DNA of 39,243 bases from Thermoflexales bacterium (lineage in GTDB: Bacteria; Chloroflexota; Anaerolineae; Fen-1058): the NCBI GenBank assembly GCA_030834825.1, contig JAUQXC010000430.1:1-39243 (forward strand), read 5' to 3'. Both the position numbers and the translations under genes were made by a program. Numbering within the stretch: position 1 is the stretch's first letter; each line of letters opens with the position of its first letter. The notes beneath the pieces are model-generated. The model searched no databases. It was not told the DNA's origin and saw nothing but the letters and a program-made list of their open reading frames with translations. This document shows, piece by piece, positions 8,277 to 15,323 of this stretch.

Positions 8277-9103
8277 CCACACCTGGGTTCTTCTTACTGG
8301 TCGCCCTCTTCGCAGGCGACCTGGTCCTCTGTGCGACGATGGGGTACGATACCGTCACTTCCCGGCGGAACTATGTCTCACTTAGTCAGGGCTTCAAGCT
8401 GGGCGCGGCCAACGGTCTGACGATCGGCGTTATATTTTTTATGCTCTTCATCCTGCTGGCTATCCAGGCGGTGAAAGACAATCGCTTCTTCGAGGGCTGG
8501 CGGGCGGTCTTAGTGATCTGGTTGACCCTGCCGCTGCTCAGCGGCCTACTCGGCGGGTTGGGTGGCTACTGGGCGGCGCGAGATTGTCTGGTGCCGTGGT
8601 GCAAGCAGGCCCTGCTCATTGCGCCCAAATACTTCGGGCCTGGCTCGCAGCACAACTTCAGCTGGTATCTGGAGCAAGACAGCGCCGTGGCCGCCCGTTC
8701 GATCGGCGAGATTTGTCGCTGGCTGCAAGCGTGCGAGTATCTAACCGATCTCGATCAGTTTCGCACGATTGATCACTGGCAGCATCCCAGCGAGTTCGAG
8801 TTAACCCGCCAGGGCGATTGCGAAGATCACGCCTTGTGGGCGTGGCGCAAACTGATCGGGCTGGGGTATGCCGCCGAGTTCATGGTCGGCACATCCTATC
8901 GCCACAATCGATCAGGGGAATACCATGCCTGGGTGGTTTTCACCCGCAAAGATCGACGTTATCTGCTGGAAGCCGCTTACAAGCAAGCGCAGATGATCGC
9001 GCCGCTGCAGCAAGTCCAGCGTCTGTACGATCCTGATTTCAGCGTCGACCAACAATTGCAGACGTATTCCTACGCGGCTGTGCGCAAACCGGTGGGCTTA
9101 TGA
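8273..9103 (+). CDS. Membrane-anchored transglutaminase-like protein, copy 1
   Basis: A 276-residue protein with three predicted N-terminal membrane helices (about 4-22, 45-68, 77-101) and a papain-like/transglutaminase-like domain. The catalytic residues are visible: C183 in QGDCEDHALWAW, H218 in EYHAWVVF and an acidic third residue, probably E233 in YLLEA. The GDCED..A..A signature resembles bacterial transglutaminase-like cysteine proteinases. ATG 8273 overlaps the preceding stop, giving the start. It is a close paralog of the gene at 9302. Its stop overlaps an ATG at 9100 that begins a short fossil of the radical SAM gene, so the original order transglutaminase-radical SAM is preserved here as a stub. 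Confidence 0.82.
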   Translation: MTTPGFFLLVALFAGDLVLCATMGYDTVTSRRNYVSLSQGFKLGAANGLTIGVIFFMLFILLAIQAVKDNRFFEGWRAVLVIWLTLPLLSGLLGGLGGYWAARDCLVPWCKQALLIAPKYFGPGSQHNFSWYLEQDSAVAARSIGEICRWLQACEYLTDLDQFRTIDHWQHPSEFELTRQGDCEDHALWAWRKLIGLGYAAEFMVGTSYRHNRSGEYHAWVVFTRKDRRYLLEAAYKQAQMIAPLQQVQRLYDPDFSVDQQLQTYSYAAVRKPVGL

Positions 9104-9301
9104 TTCGCGAAGTCACCGCCAAGACTTGGCTCTCCTCGGCCAACTGTCCGCTCTCGCCGACCACTGCTATGCTCGATCGACAACGCCGCGCCTATCAAAG
9201 TGAAGCCGCCCCGGAAGTCGTTTTCAGCAGCAGTTCTACTTGAAAGCGACGCTCGATGGTACAATCGTTGGCGCGAGACGCGATTGTGAGCAGACGGTAA
9301 T
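9100..9301 (+). pseudogene. Duplication junction: fossil 5' end of radical SAM gene joined to fossil GNAT gene
   Basis: 9100-9148 matches the first about 45 bp of the radical SAM gene at 10108 nearly base for base, including the ATGA overlap with the transglutaminase stop. From 9151 the sequence instead matches the GNAT gene: 9151-9212 resembles 7815-7876, and after a deletion 9212-9290 resembles about 7927-8006, including the shared words CGCCGCGCCTATCAAAG and CTCGATGGTACAATCGT. Frames are broken and no protein is expected. This is the scar of a tandem duplication of GNAT-transglutaminase-radical SAM followed by loss of the inner copies. Confidence 0.88.
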
Positions 9302-10111
9302 ATGACAGCACTTGGTTTCTTCGTGTTAATGATCCTCTTTCTGGGTGGTGTGGCCCTCTGTATGAAGCTAGGGCGCCATGCCGTCGCTTCCCGGCGGATT
9401 TATCTTTCACCCGAACAAGGCTTCACCCAAGGCGCGGTTTATGGGTTATCAACGGGGATGATCATTTTCATGCTTCTCCTGGCGCTGGCGGTCCAGGCAG
9501 TGAAAGATAGTTTCTTTTTGCTCTGTGTGACACTACCGCTACTCAGCGGCCTGTTCGGTGGGCTGGGCGGCGTCTGGGCGGCAGGCGAAGGTGTAAGAGG
9601 GTCATGGGGCAAGAAGGCTGTGCGCAAGGCGCCCCAATACTTTGGGGCTGGTTCGAAGCGTGACTTCAACTGGTACTTGCAACAAGAGAGCGCCGTGGCC
9701 GCCCGTTCGATCGACGAGATCTGCAGCTGGCTGCAGGCGTGCACCTATGAAATCGACCCCAAGCAATTTCACACCCCCGATTACTGGCAGCATCCGATCG
9801 AGTTCGAGCGAACGCGCCGGGGCGATTGCGAAGATCATGCCTTGTGGGCGTGGCGCAAGCTGATCGAGTTGGGCCATACCGCCGAGTTCATGGTCGGTAA
9901 GACGTATCTCCGCAATCCATCGGGCGATTATCATGCCTGGGTGGTTTTCACCCGCAAAGATCGATACTATCTGCTGGAAGCCGCTTACAAGCAAGCGCAG
10001 ATGATGGCACCGCTGGAAGAGGTACAACAGCTTTATGCTCCCGACTACAGTGTCGATCACCAACTACAGACATATTCTTATGCGGCTGTGCGCAAGCCGG
10101 TGAACTTATGA
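9302..10111 (+). CDS. Membrane-anchored transglutaminase-like protein, copy 2
   Basis: A 269-residue paralog of the protein at 8273, with the same layout of three membrane helices and a C-terminal cysteine-protease-like domain. C176 (RGDCEDHALWAW), H211 (DYHAWVVF) and E226 (YLLEA) are kept, so both copies look functional. The membrane part has diverged most, and the catalytic part and C-terminus (LQTYSYAAVRKPV) are nearly identical. It is translationally coupled (ATGA at 10108) to the intact radical SAM gene, which supports a shared function. No convincing Shine-Dalgarno is seen before ATG 9302, which follows the fossil junction. Confidence 0.82.
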   Translation: MTALGFFVLMILFLGGVALCMKLGRHAVASRRIYLSPEQGFTQGAVYGLSTGMIIFMLLLALAVQAVKDSFFLLCVTLPLLSGLFGGLGGVWAAGEGVRGSWGKKAVRKAPQYFGAGSKRDFNWYLQQESAVAARSIDEICSWLQACTYEIDPKQFHTPDYWQHPIEFERTRRGDCEDHALWAWRKLIELGHTAEFMVGKTYLRNPSGDYHAWVVFTRKDRYYLLEAAYKQAQMMAPLEEVQQLYAPDYSVDHQLQTYSYAAVRKPVNL

Positions 10112-10977
10112 TTCGTGAAGTCACCGCCAAGACTTTGCTCTCCTCGGCCAAACGGCCCGATCCGTGGTTCGGCATCAAGTACACCATGAACCTGTATCGT
10201 GGCTGTCCGCATCAATGCATCTATTGCGATTCGCGCAGTGAGTGTTATCAGATCGAGAATTTCACCGACGTGCTGGTGAAGGTCAACGCGATCGACCTGC
10301 TAAAGAAGGAACTGCCGCGCAAGCGCGTCATCGGCACCATCGGCACCGGCTCCATGAGCGATCCGTATCAGCCAGTCGAGGCCGCCCGCCGCCTCACCGC
10401 ACAGGCGTTGGAAGTGATCGCCGAACAGCGATTTCCCCTGCACGCGCTGACCAAAAGCGATCTGGTCGTCCGCGATCTGGATACCCTGCAGCACATCGCA
10501 CAGGTGTATGCCGCGGTTAGCTTTACAATTACCACTGCGGATGATGAGCTGGGCAGGAAAGTGGAACCCGGTGCACCGCTCGTCTCACGGCGCTTTGCGG
10601 CGCTGCGCAAACTGGCGGAAGCCGGCCTCTTGACCGGCGTGCTCATGATGCCCATCCTGCCCTTCATCGAAGACCAGCCGGAGAATATCACGGCGCTTGT
10701 GGCTCGCGCGAAAGCCTGCGGCGCAACGTATATTCTCGCTTCATTCGGCATGACGCTGCGCGATCGACAGCGCGTGTATTACTATACCCAACTCGATCGG
10801 TTGTTTCCCGGCTTACGCAGACAATACGAACAGCAGTTTGGCGCACGCTACTCGGCAACGGCCCGCGCGGCCAAGCGCCTGGAACAGATCTTCACCGAAG
10901 CCTGTGAGCATCACGGCCTCGCCACGCGCATGCCGTTTTACGAACCCGCCCCGCCGCTGCAACCGGCACTGTTCTGA
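10108..10977 (+). CDS. Radical SAM protein, spore-photoproduct-lyase-like (SplB/COG1533-type)
   Basis: A 289-residue radical SAM protein. The [4Fe-4S] cluster motif CxxxCxxC is C33-C37-C40 in RGCPHQCIYC, preceded by NLYRG as in SPL-related proteins. Further matches are GTIGTGSMSDPYQPVE and the following LTKSDLVVRD. SPL itself repairs spore photoproduct in DNA; most shorter relatives of this type have no known substrate, and this one is compact. A SAM-radical reaction is supported but the substrate is not. It is coupled to the upstream transglutaminase-like gene and followed after 13 bp by a HEAT-like gene. Confidence 0.9.
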   Translation: MIREVTAKTLLSSAKRPDPWFGIKYTMNLYRGCPHQCIYCDSRSECYQIENFTDVLVKVNAIDLLKKELPRKRVIGTIGTGSMSDPYQPVEAARRLTAQALEVIAEQRFPLHALTKSDLVVRDLDTLQHIAQVYAAVSFTITTADDELGRKVEPGAPLVSRRFAALRKLAEAGLLTGVLMMPILPFIEDQPENITALVARAKACGATYILASFGMTLRDRQRVYYYTQLDRLFPGLRRQYEQQFGARYSATARAAKRLEQIFTEACEHHGLATRMPFYEPAPPLQPALF

Positions 10978-10990
10978 AAGGATGAAGCAG

Positions 10991-11599
10991 ATGAACCCTG
11001 AGATGCTGGCCCAGCACGCCCTGCGCCACGAACACGCTCTGCAAGATTTGCTGCAGGGCATTTCGCCCAAGACGCAGAAATCGGTTATTCGCGAGAGCAG
11101 TTCCAAAGCCGTGCTCTATCTGAGCGAGCAGCATCCGGCGGTACTGCTGCCGCACTGGGCCTACTTCGTCAAGCTCCTGCGCAGCGACAACGGCTTCTCC
11201 AAGTACGTGGCCATTCACGCCCTCGCCAATCTGGTGACGGCGGGTGACGAGGGCCACTTCGCTAAGGCCTTCAACACCTTCTACAAGCTGCTGGATGATG
11301 AAAGCGTGATGGTCGCCTCACACGTCGCAGGCGTCTCGGGACAAATCGCCCGCGCCAAGCCGCAGCTGCAAAGCAAGATCACCCAACGCCTGCTGACCAT
11401 TCCGCAGACGCATTTTCCACCCGATCGGCAGGCGCTCATCATCAGCTATGCCATTCAATCCTTCGACCAGTATTTTGCGGACACGGCCGCGCGCGATCAA
11501 GATCGCATCCTGGCCTTCGTACAGCAGCAGCTCGATTGCGCCAGCCCCAAGACGCGCAAGCTGGCTAAAGAGTTCGTTAAGAAATGGACTGAGGCGTAA
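10991..11599 (+). CDS. HEAT-repeat-like helical protein of unknown function
   Basis: A 202-residue all-helical protein with repeated helix pairs typical of HEAT/ARM solenoids (for example YVAIHALANLVTAGDEG, VMVASHVAGVSGQIARAKP, LAKEFVKKWTEA). ATG 10991 is preferred over ATG 10982 because AAGG at 10978-10981 is then about 9 bp upstream. No signal peptide or membrane helix is seen. It probably serves as a protein- or nucleic-acid-binding adaptor and is likely co-transcribed with the radical SAM gene. Confidence 0.72.
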   Translation: MNPEMLAQHALRHEHALQDLLQGISPKTQKSVIRESSSKAVLYLSEQHPAVLLPHWAYFVKLLRSDNGFSKYVAIHALANLVTAGDEGHFAKAFNTFYKLLDDESVMVASHVAGVSGQIARAKPQLQSKITQRLLTIPQTHFPPDRQALIISYAIQSFDQYFADTAARDQDRILAFVQQQLDCASPKTRKLAKEFVKKWTEA

Positions 11600-11643
11600 C
11601 ACACTACGCCTCTTACCGGAGCCTGACTTACGAAAGGAACAAT

Positions 11644-12507
11644 TTGACTTCACGCTTTCACCTCTGCCGGAGTTGGATCCTCTTGAGCGTGGTGGCTTTG
11701 CTGGCAGGCTGCACGCCGGCCACCGCCACACCCGATCGTTCCACGGCGACTCCCACGGCGGGTTCGGCGGCCGCCACCTCGGAAACCCAACCGGAATTCG
11801 AAAAATACTTTAACGGCGCGCCCGGCACCTTCGTGCTGTACGACCTCAAACGCAATCACACGCTGCGCTACAATCCAGAGCGCAGCACCGAGCGTTTTCT
11901 GCCCGCCTCGACGTTTAAGATTCTCAACTCGTTGATCAGCCTGGAAACTGGCGTCATTCCCGACGAGCAGACGGTGATCAAGTGGGACGGCACATCCTAT
12001 GGTATTCCGGCCTGGCAGCAAGATCATACGCTAAGGTCGGCCATCCAGGATTCGGTGGTGTGGTACTACCAGGAGCTGGCGCGGCGCGTGGGAGCGGAGC
12101 GCATGCAAAAATACGTCGAGGCCGTCCGCTACGGCAATCACGACATCACCGGCAAGATTGATTCCTTCTGGTTGGACGGGGCACTGCGCATTTCGGCCGA
12201 CGAGCAGGTAGAATTTCTAAAGCGCTTGTATCAGAACGATCTGCCCTTTTCACAACGCGCCCTGGACATCGTCAAGGATATTTTGATCCTGGACCAGACG
12301 CCCGTCTCGCAACTCAGCGGCAAGACGGGAACCCAGCTGCGCGTGAAACCCGGCGTTAACTGGTTCGTGGGCTATGTGGAAAAAGACAACGAGGTCTACA
12401 TCTTCGCCACCAACCTGGAGCTGCCGGAAGGTGTCAGCGACAATGTGCGCGCCAAAGAAACTGCCCTGCGCATTTTGCGTGACCTGGAATTGATTCAAGC
12501 GCACTAG
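11644..12507 (+). CDS. Class D (OXA-type) beta-lactamase lipoprotein
   Basis: A 287-residue protein with all class D active-site motifs: S89-TF-K92 (PASTFK; the Lys is normally carboxylated), S137-V-V139, Y163-G-N165, W176 (SFWLDG) and K227-T-G229. A signal peptide with lipobox LLAGC (C23) predicts a membrane-anchored lipoprotein, followed by a Thr/Ala/Pro-rich linker (about 24-48). It should hydrolyse beta-lactams, although intrinsic environmental class D enzymes vary in activity and some related proteins act as sensors. TTG start with AAAGGAA just upstream. It ends at the usual place for the family; the TAG stop is the first 3 bp of the palindromic element at 12505. No mobile-element gene is adjacent. 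Confidence 0.93.
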   Translation: MTSRFHLCRSWILLSVVALLAGCTPATATPDRSTATPTAGSAAATSETQPEFEKYFNGAPGTFVLYDLKRNHTLRYNPERSTERFLPASTFKILNSLISLETGVIPDEQTVIKWDGTSYGIPAWQQDHTLRSAIQDSVVWYYQELARRVGAERMQKYVEAVRYGNHDITGKIDSFWLDGALRISADEQVEFLKRLYQNDLPFSQRALDIVKDILILDQTPVSQLSGKTGTQLRVKPGVNWFVGYVEKDNEVYIFATNLELPEGVSDNVRAKETALRILRDLELIQAH

Positions 12508-12631
12508 AGCAGTTTCCAGGTTGATTTACGGTGTTTCTTGCTCCCGGCGGATGTGACCATCCGCCGTTTGAGCCGCTGGATGTGACCATCCAGCGGGAGC
12601 GAAGTCGTAAACCAAAGTGGAATTCGCTCTA
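12505..12631 (+). repeat. MITE/REP-like palindromic element with two internal stem-loops
   Basis: The ends are imperfect inverted repeats: TAGAGCAGTTTCC at 12505-12517 against the complement of GGAATTCGCTCTA at 12619-12631 (10 of 13 match). Further matching arms lie inside (TTTACG against CGTAAA; GCTCC against GGAGC). Two hairpins sit at the centre: 12545-12566 (9-bp stem) and 12573-12596 (10-bp stem), both with the loop TGAC. There is no coding capacity. It looks like a small non-autonomous element and contributes the stop codon of the beta-lactamase gene. Confidence 0.72.
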
Positions 12632-12653
12632 AACGAGGATGACGAGTCCGGTT

Positions 12654-12719
12654 CACCAAGAAACGGGGACTCCCAAAAAGATGGGACTTCGTGTTCCATC
12701 CCACCAAGAAATGGGGACT
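12654..12719 (+). repeat. Degenerate direct repeats before the GNAT gene
   Basis: An 18-bp word at 12654-12671 recurs at 12702-12719 with one mismatch (shared CACCAAGAAA and GGGGACT). A weaker third copy lies between them at 12672-12688. The array ends just before the GTG start at 12725 and may overlap control signals of that gene. Confidence 0.6.
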
Positions 12720-12724
12720 ATGCC

Positions 12725-13231
12725 GTGATCATTCGACACGAAGCACCAACGGATATGGCGGCCATCCGTTTCGTCAACGAGCAAGCCTTTGGCGGATCAG
12801 GCGAGGCGAATGCCATTGATGCCCTGCGCGCGCGGGGCGCCGCCACGCTCTCCCTGGTCGCCGTGATCAGCGGTCAGGTTGTAGGGCATATTTTCTTCTC
12901 GCCGGCCACCATCCAGGGACCCGATCGATCGTGGGTCGCTCTGGGGCTGGCCCCCCTGTCGGTGTTACCCGACTATCAACGGCAGGGCATCGGCACAGCC
13001 TTGATGAACGCCGGCCTGGAGGAATGCCGCCAGTTAGGACATGAGCGCGTGGTGGTCCTGGGACATCCCAATTACTATCCACGCTTTGGATTCGTAACCG
13101 CCAAGCCGCGCGGCATTGACAACGAATACAACGCGCCGGAAGAAGCCTTTATGATCCTGGAACTGCAACCCGGCGCATTCGCGGAGGTCACCGGCGTGGC
13201 CCAGTATCAACCGGAATGGAACGGGGTATGA
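12725..13231 (+). CDS. GNAT-family N-acetyltransferase (YhbS-like)
   Basis: A 168-residue GNAT protein. GTG 12725 is chosen because homology-like sequence begins with IIRHEAPTDMAAI; the open frame continues upstream only through repeat sequence. The acetyl-CoA motif is VLPDYQRQGIGTALM (about residues 78-92), followed by VVVLGHPNYYPRFGF, which is characteristic of the YhbS subgroup. The substrate is unknown. Its stop overlaps the ATG of the next gene (ATGA at 13228), so it heads a tight cluster of four genes. Confidence 0.85.
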   Translation: MIIRHEAPTDMAAIRFVNEQAFGGSGEANAIDALRARGAATLSLVAVISGQVVGHIFFSPATIQGPDRSWVALGLAPLSVLPDYQRQGIGTALMNAGLEECRQLGHERVVVLGHPNYYPRFGFVTAKPRGIDNEYNAPEEAFMILELQPGAFAEVTGVAQYQPEWNGV

Positions 13232-14022
13232 GCGATGTCGCCCTCACGCTCATTCAGCACGATCCCTCCGGTACGTTGTTCGATCAAACGGTGCGGATCA
13301 TGCCGCGCTTGCAGCAAGTCTTTACCGAGATCGCCGTCTTCGCCAATGCGGACACGGCGCCCTCCTCGATCGAATATTTGGCCCAACATGGGGTACGCCT
13401 GGTGGCTGAAACGCGCCGTTTGGGCTTGAACCAGGTGGGCTGGTTGCGTCGTGCGGCGGTGGAGTTGGCACTGCAGGGTCCGTGCCCCTTCATCCTCTAC
13501 TGCGACTTCGATCGCATTCTCCATTGGATGGAATTTCATCCACAAGAGTTGAGTGACGTGGCGCAGCAGATTGGCGCATATGACTTCACCGTGTTGGGCC
13601 GCACGCCGCGCGCCTTTGCCACCCATCCGCGGATTCAACGCGACACGGAAGCGATTATCAATCACGTCTTCGAGCGGGTGAGCGGTTGGGCCTGGGATAC
13701 CGGCGCCGGGGCGCGTGGTCTCGCGCGGCGCGCCGCCGAAGCGATCGTGACCGGCTGTCTCGACGATCAAATTAGCAACGATGTCACGTGGCCGCTCTAC
13801 TTGGCGCAGCGCGGCGGCTTCACCCTGGGCCATCTCGAAACGGAAGGACTGGAATTTGAAACGCCCGATCGGTTTCCGACCGAGGTCGCACAAGCGGGCG
13901 GCGTCGCTCAATGGAGCGAGCAACTCGACGACGATCCGCAGCATTGGGCCTATCGCCTGGAATTGGCGCGTATCGAAGTGGAAGCGATGTTGCCCTACAC
14001 CCAACCAGGAGATAGGGCGTGA
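13228..14022 (+). CDS. Putative GT-A-like glycosyltransferase, unknown specificity
   Basis: A 264-residue cytoplasmic protein. An N-terminal alpha/beta region (VALTLIQHDP, then ITEIAVFANADT-like strands) leads to ILYCDFDRILHW at about residues 91-102. Its DxD-like CDFD resembles the metal/nucleotide-sugar site of GT-A folds. Conserved-looking WAWDTGAGARGL and DDQISNDVTWPLYL segments follow. The glycosyltransferase call rests mainly on the DxD context and fold impression. ATG 13228 overlaps the upstream stop, and its own stop overlaps the GTG of the next gene. Confidence 0.5.
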   Translation: MSDVALTLIQHDPSGTLFDQTVRIMPRLQQVFTEIAVFANADTAPSSIEYLAQHGVRLVAETRRLGLNQVGWLRRAAVELALQGPCPFILYCDFDRILHWMEFHPQELSDVAQQIGAYDFTVLGRTPRAFATHPRIQRDTEAIINHVFERVSGWAWDTGAGARGLARRAAEAIVTGCLDDQISNDVTWPLYLAQRGGFTLGHLETEGLEFETPDRFPTEVAQAGGVAQWSEQLDDDPQHWAYRLELARIEVEAMLPYTQPGDRA

Positions 14023-14546
14023 GCCTCAACCCCGTGGCCGCAGCGTTTCAGACCATGCGTTATGCGTTGACAGGTCGCGTGCATTTTTCGCAGCAGCGGG
14101 TAGGCGATGTATTTATCGACGAACGCGGCTGTCGTTTCCGTGTTTTTCGCTATGTGGAAGTAACACCTTCACCCGATCGGCCGGCGCGGCCCGGCGCAGT
14201 CTTCATCCCGCGCTTTCACGTCAAAGGCATGTCGCCGCACGTAAACCAACTGTTTTCCTGGCTGCCCATGCCCTGCTTTGTAGGTCTGCCCGGCTTTCGC
14301 AGCAAACGTTGGATGATGGCTGAGACCACGGGCGATGCCGCCGGCTACTACGAATGGGACAGCGTACAGGATGTGGAAAACTATGCGCGATCGTTTGCCG
14401 GGCGGTTCATGACGGGCCGATCGGTTCCCGGCTCGATCCAGTTTAGCATTTACTCCAGCGAATCGGCGCCGCCACCGCCCGCGCCAGGCTATGCCGCGAC
14501 GATCACCACCGAGGCCTATCCGCCGCTGGTCGTGATCAAACGTTGA
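14019..14546 (+). CDS. Conserved protein of unknown function, possibly dimeric alpha/beta-barrel
   Basis: A 175-residue protein that I recognise only as a family with LPGFRSKRWM, YYEWDSVQDVENYARSF and RSVPGS motifs. The pattern suggests a ferredoxin-like dimeric alpha/beta-barrel domain, as in ABM/YdhR-type proteins, but this is an inference. GTG start 14019, coupled to the upstream gene (GTGA). No signal peptide. Probably the same operon as the GNAT and glycosyltransferase-like genes. Confidence 0.65.
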   Translation: MSLNPVAAAFQTMRYALTGRVHFSQQRVGDVFIDERGCRFRVFRYVEVTPSPDRPARPGAVFIPRFHVKGMSPHVNQLFSWLPMPCFVGLPGFRSKRWMMAETTGDAAGYYEWDSVQDVENYARSFAGRFMTGRSVPGSIQFSIYSSESAPPPPAPGYAATITTEAYPPLVVIKR

Positions 14547-14564
14547 TTACACGAGGTAGTGTTT

Positions 14565-14930
14565 ATGCTTCACGGTCTACTGCTCTTAGAGAGTCTCACC
14601 CAGCTCGAGGTGCTTCAACGGCTGCGCATCACCCGGACGGAAACATGGAATGTCGCCCATGCGGCCGAATATCAACCCAAGGTGTGGACGGCTATCTCAT
14701 TTGAAGTGGATGACGATCAAGCGGATGCCCTCGCGGAGGAACTCAGCCGCACGCTCAAGTCACCGGGCTGGTATATCGATGCGCGGCTGAACGACAAGGT
14801 CTATGTGATCTTTCCACAACGTGTCTTCAAATACTGTAAAGGCGATCGGGCCGGCCAGCTTGAAGCGCAAGCGTACGCGCGCGCGATCGGCATTCCGGCC
14901 AGTCAAATCGATTGGGAGACTGACGCATGA
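14565..14930 (+). CDS. Conserved hypothetical protein
   Basis: A 121-residue soluble protein. ATG 14565 is chosen over GTG 14559 because GAGG at 14552-14555 then has normal spacing. Features include LHGLLLLESL at the start, PGWYIDARLNDKVYVIFPQRVFKY in the middle and AIGIPASQIDW at the end, a pattern I have seen in small conserved bacterial proteins without a known role. Its stop overlaps the start of the lipoprotein gene (ATGA at 14927). Confidence 0.68.
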   Translation: MLHGLLLLESLTQLEVLQRLRITRTETWNVAHAAEYQPKVWTAISFEVDDDQADALAEELSRTLKSPGWYIDARLNDKVYVIFPQRVFKYCKGDRAGQLEAQAYARAIGIPASQIDWETDA

Positions 14931-15313
14931 ACAAGAGCAGCGCACTGATCCTCAGCGTCAGCGTCCTATTGAGCGGCTGTCTCACAGCCGAAGTGATGCA
15001 TCTGAGCAGTGGTAGCGCCGACAGCGTAATGAACTACATCCGCGATAGTGATCCCACGGCGACGTTTCCCGACGCTTTCACTCTGTCCTGTACCGTGACT
15101 GAAGGTAACTTCTGTGATGTGACCGACCTACCAGCGGAACTGCCGCGCGACTTGAGCAAACAAGTCATTCAAGAGGTGGGACCCAAGTATGTGGAGCATT
15201 CCAAAAACAATACGGTGCAAATCCGCTGTGCGCAGCGTTCCGCAGGTCTGCTGCGCACGTGGAACTGTGAGATCGATCGGGGCGGCGGCTGGCAGTCGCT
15301 GCCTGTGCCATAG
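14927..15313 (+). CDS. Small lipoprotein of unknown function
   Basis: A 128-residue predicted lipoprotein with signal peptide MNKSSALILSVSVLLSGC (lipobox LSGC, C18). The mature part has four further cysteines (SCTV, NFCDV, IRCAQ, WNCEI) that could form two disulfides outside the cytoplasm. No known domain is recognised. It is coupled to the gene upstream and followed after 10 bp by the CAP-domain gene. Confidence 0.75.
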   Translation: MNKSSALILSVSVLLSGCLTAEVMHLSSGSADSVMNYIRDSDPTATFPDAFTLSCTVTEGNFCDVTDLPAELPRDLSKQVIQEVGPKYVEHSKNNTVQIRCAQRSAGLLRTWNCEIDRGGGWQSLPVP

Positions 15314-15323
15314 GGAGGGATAA

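Noticed and set aside
12617-12724. An N-terminal extension of the GNAT protein by 36 residues
   Set aside because: The extra stretch is encoded by the end of the palindromic element and the direct repeats, and conserved GNAT sequence begins only at GTG 12725.
13207-14004. A 265-codon open frame on the minus strand
   Set aside because: It lies opposite the glycosyltransferase-like gene in a GC-rich region, has a low-complexity Arg/His-rich composition and no motif. The plus-strand frame is coupled at both ends by stop/start overlaps.
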